64,000 nt of DNA from Turnera subulata. Taxonomy: Eukaryota > Streptophyta > Magnoliopsida > Malpighiales > Passifloraceae. Made by a program: the position numbers and the translations under genes. Shown here piece after piece: positions 60,676-64,000 of the stretch. A model generated the notes under the pieces. The model searched no databases and was not told the DNA's origin. It saw only the letters and a program-made list of their open reading frames with translations. Positions within the stretch are counted from its first letter, which is position 1. Every line of letters begins with the position of its first letter. The stretch lies in NCBI GenBank assembly GCA_028386065.3, contig JAKUCV010004797.1, positions 6,441 through 70,440 on the forward strand, read 5' to 3'.

Positions 60676-62855
60676 GTGAGACTCACTCGCGCACCATAAT
60701 CCCCAATTAGTTGAAACAAAACTGAGCTATTACAGAATTAACAGTTACCTGCCAAAGGGAAAATAACGAAAGACAAAAATATTTTTAGGTTTTTTTTTTT
60801 TCATTGATGATTCGTATACATAACAAATAGACATTTGAATCACTTTGGTAGAGGACATGAGTACTCTATCCATATGCAAGCTTACCTTCCTTTTTTTCCT
60901 TCTTTTTTATATCTGGCACCGCTAGATCGATCCTAGAAATTACGATAAAACTAATATTTTTATCTAGCTACAAAGATTTTGTTGTCATCGCGTCACAAAA
61001 TATAAGAAATACAAGGTTTGGTTTGGTTTGGTTTTATTATGCCGACAACATTTGATGCAATGCTTCCTCACTTCGTGCGGCCCTTTTCTTGAGTTTCATA
61101 TCATAAAATAATATTGTATTTTATTTATTCACAAGAAAATAAAAAGAAGAATGTTTAGGTAATTAATATGAAAAATGAAAAAAAATTGTATTATAAAGAA
61201 TGAAAAAATTGATTAACTGAAGCTCTTTACAGGAAGAAATAAAAAAACAAAAGAAGAATGCTAAAAACTAAAGGGTGTTAATATGAGTGAATAATAAAAG
61301 AAAAATAAATATGATGATATAAAATTAAGAAAAATTATGTAAAGAATGAAGTTCTTGATTATAAGTTTATAAAATATCTTTCCTTATATAAGGACCTCCT
61401 AAAATACATTGCGCCATCCTAAATATTAAGAAAATAATAAATAGGAGGAATAAATAATTAATATGGATTTTCATATATTTTTAAAATAATTATAGATAAA
61501 TAAAACATGAAGATATCAAAAGTAAATTTCAGTGAACATTTTTTTTTTTACATATAATGGCCTTTTAAAATTAAGAAAGAAGTATTGCACCATCTTAAAC
61601 ACTAAGATAAAAAAATATCTACAAGAAAAAAATAAGGGAAGAAAGAGCAGAAATAGAGAATATATACAAATACACTTTAAAAAAAATGCTCATGAAGAAA
61701 TTAAAAAAATTATTAATGAAAAAAAGTTTAATTAAATATGTGACAGCTACTATGAGTGGCTACTCTGAATATTTCAACCAGAAATACACAAAGTTGATTT
61801 AGTAATTTTTCATTTGGCTGCAGTATCAACCAACCTTAGTATTATTGATTACTGAGGAAACCTAACTACCCTAACTAGTAACTACTATCGAAGTTAAAAA
61901 AAAAAAAAAAAAAAAAGCTGAATGGCAACGAAAAATATTGGCATGCAAACGTTAAGGGCAAAAAAGACTTTTTAGGTTGGGAAGAATATTTTGAAAATAG
62001 AGGAGTCCCATGACTTCCCTCCCGCACCGTTATTAAGAAATTTACCTTTTTGGCCCTTATAAACACTGATATAAAAGAAACGACCTGTCGTAACCTGATT
62101 TTTTCTAACTTCTTTTCCCACCTGGAGCTCGTCTTCTCCACTTTCGTTTCTTGGTTTCTTGCAAGTAAAACAATGGCTTTCAGTTTCTGCTGTGATCTAG
62201 GTGCTGATTCCATCTTGTATTACTGTTCGTTTCTTCCTCTTTCCTTTTCTATTTCTTGAACTTTCATTACCTTCTACATGCTGATTGATATGCAAATGCT
62301 TTGATGCAAATTGGTTTCTACGTATACGTACTGCCCTTGATCCAAATTTGTTGTTTCAATTGATTTTTACTTGTTCCGCATCTTTCTTTATAGCGTATAC
62401 AAAACGTGATTACGTGCATATGGGTTTCTGGCTTCCCCCTTCCGTGTATATTTCTCTGTGTTCTTTGTCTCAACAAGTGGGTGTGTACCCATGAAGATCA
62501 TAATCAAGGGTTTCCTGGGAAGTGAAAGACGGGTTTTTAATGAGATATAGGAATCGTTTTCATTTTGGAGATGTATTGGCTATGGGATCACTCGACTCTG
62601 TATGTAATGAGTTCAGGATCCTTACTGTGTATTCATTTCTGGCTACCTATAAAAATGCTATCTTTGAGGCTAGGCATTCCCTCCTCCGGCTTTTGTCCAG
62701 TAGAACAGAGAAGGCTCTGTTTCACGTCTGCTCTGTCTGACTGTTTTGTACTCTGGTTTTAGTAGACTGCGATAATGTTGTGTTGTATGTGTTTTGATTG
62801 CACATATCGTTAGCTGTGGCTGTGGAGAGGAAAAGATTGACACTATTGCTGGCAG
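60676..62855. other. Intergenic, and possible 5' part of the kinase gene
   Basis: 61100-61740 is very AT-rich with imperfect repeats: AAAAGAAGAATG (61142 and 61249) and GCGCCATCCTAAA/GCACCATCTTAAA (61410 and 61586). A pure A run lies at about 61895-61915. An ATG at 62172 with a plausible leader opens a short Cys/Phe-rich frame that could be a first exon of the downstream kinase, but no exon chain can be proved. Confidence 0.45.
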
Positions 62856-64000
62856 GAATGTGATTTTGAATCGGGCCCGAAGATACCGAATGAAGAAGCT
62901 CAAGACGGCGATAAACTCTCAAACAAAGACAGGGAGTGGAGGCTCTTGTTCAGTTTACAGAGGCATGCTAGATGAAGTGGTATGTATTTAAAGTTTTAAA
63001 CATTACTTTGACACCATCTAGATGATGTTGATGAGTGATGGCATTGACATATAAGAGAGTGCCGCCATATTACTACTCAACAAACAGTTTGTCAACGAAT
63101 TGACGCTGCTGGATCGATTGGAACACCCCCACATTGTCAAGCTCATCGGATATGGTGCTGGCCGTGGGGAGAGGGACTTGGTGTTTGAATACCTGCCCTT
63201 GGGTACTCTGAAGAAGAACTTACATGGTAAACTTACTACCCTGGTTTTTTCTCACATAACTTCTATGTTTATGCAATCCATTGATGCATTTTGCTTCCTG
63301 CCCTAGATGTTCCTGTTGGGCAAGATCCCATGAGTGGTGACAAGAGGGTGGAAGTCGCACTTGGGGTTGCCAAAGCCCTCGAATACATGCATCACAGGGA
63401 AGTTCCTGTCGTCCATGGGGACATAAAGCCCGAAAACATTGTGTTTGGGGTGGACTCAGTAATGAAAGTCATCGACTTCGGAATTTCCAGAGAACTGATT
63501 GGGGATATGGCCAATGAGGATTACGAGATACCACGACCAGAGCGCCACCTCACATTTGGTTATGGTGCACCAGAATTGGAACGATTTGGAAAGCAGTTCC
63601 CTTCTTTCGATGTTTACAGCCTGGGAGTCGTGATACTAGAGCTTTTGACTGAAAAAACACCAACAACATTGGAATTTGAAGCAAACCAACATCTTCCAGT
63701 TCACGATCAACAGGATTTCATTCTATGGGTACATCATATTACTCTTCCATTCTCTTCCATTCAGTTTATAATAATTAAACATAGACTAAAATATATTTCT
63801 GAACTTAATTTTGCAGGCAACACCTCTAGTGTTGGCAGCTCCTGCCGATCACCAATACCAGGAATTTTTGCCATACACACAGCGGCTGCTTGATGCAGGT
63901 TTCCCCCAGCATAAGCTTGTCCAGATGATGAACATAGTCAAGCGTTGCCTCCCACACTACACCAATCGCCGGACATCAGTGACATTGTTCAAGCTTTGGA
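62856..64000 (+). CDS. Receptor-like kinase domain, partial, possibly decaying
   Basis: Exons 62856-62979, 63088-63226 (or from 63058), 63307-63728 and 63817 onward join in frame and run off the window. The glycine loop GSGGSCSVYRG, a VHGDIKPENIVF catalytic loop, DFGISR, YGAPE and DVYSLGVVILELLT identify a Ser/Thr kinase of the plant receptor-like family. HGD in place of HRD makes it a non-RD kinase. The beta-3 region that should hold VAVK is absent, or, if the exon starts at 63058, reads SAAILLLNKQ with no Lys at that place. Near 63969 the frame seems to lose one base: the in-frame text is NRRTSVTLFKLW, while the next frame gives PDISDIVQAL, the usual end of such kinases. No upstream receptor exons were recognised, so it may be a cytoplasmic kinase or a fragment. 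Either a decaying gene or a sequence error is possible. Confidence 0.72.

Noticed and set aside
61532..61735. 67-codon Lys/Asn-rich open frame
   Set aside because: Composition fits chance translation of very AT-rich DNA.

Overview
This is a nuclear window from a flowering plant, most likely a eudicot. It shows intron-rich plant genes, plant-type LTR retrotransposons, plant L1-clade LINEs carrying an RNase H domain, MITEs and AT-rich intergenic DNA. There is no bacterial or organellar signature. I do not name a species.

Layout. 1-7100: the end of a large gypsy-type LTR (1-453), a Copia solo LTR (752-2297), a hAT-type MITE (4942-5397) and intergenic DNA. 7106-13764: a large solo LTR split by a second large solo LTR (8257-11521). 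14499-19513: a Stowaway-like MITE, then a Mutator-like element with 182-bp inverted ends that is itself split by a third large solo LTR (15130-18746). 20328-23292: a complete four-exon GH3 acyl-acid amido synthetase gene (minus). 23300-28600: gene-poor DNA. 28705-34729: a complete eight-exon ATAD3-type mitochondrial AAA-ATPase gene (plus). 34730-40870: duplicated ATAD3 3' flank, a possible orphan first exon, a fourth large solo LTR (36209-39940) and a Mutator-type MITE. 40871-42776: a three-exon F-box/LRR/FBD gene (minus). Downstream of it lies a decayed copy of its flanks that has lost the coding part. 47930-60660: two full-length LINEs, same strand, each with its own target-site duplication and each with a broken ORF2. 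62856-64000: the kinase domain of a receptor-like kinase, cut by the window edge and with signs of decay.

The three complete genes are unrelated single-copy neighbours: hormone conjugation, mitochondrial nucleoid and membrane organisation, and ubiquitin ligase substrate recognition. No operon-like or cluster logic is visible. The window has been shaped by transposons. Five LTRs can be followed end to end and all are solo, and insertions are nested.

The most unusual signal lies inside the large LTRs. Each of the four complete ones carries, about 0.6-1 kb from its 3' end, a run of short inverted repeats. Stem sequences differ from unit to unit but stay self-complementary, while the loops are conserved. 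This looks like selection, or a copying mechanism, acting on hairpin structure. It is the candidate I would follow up first.
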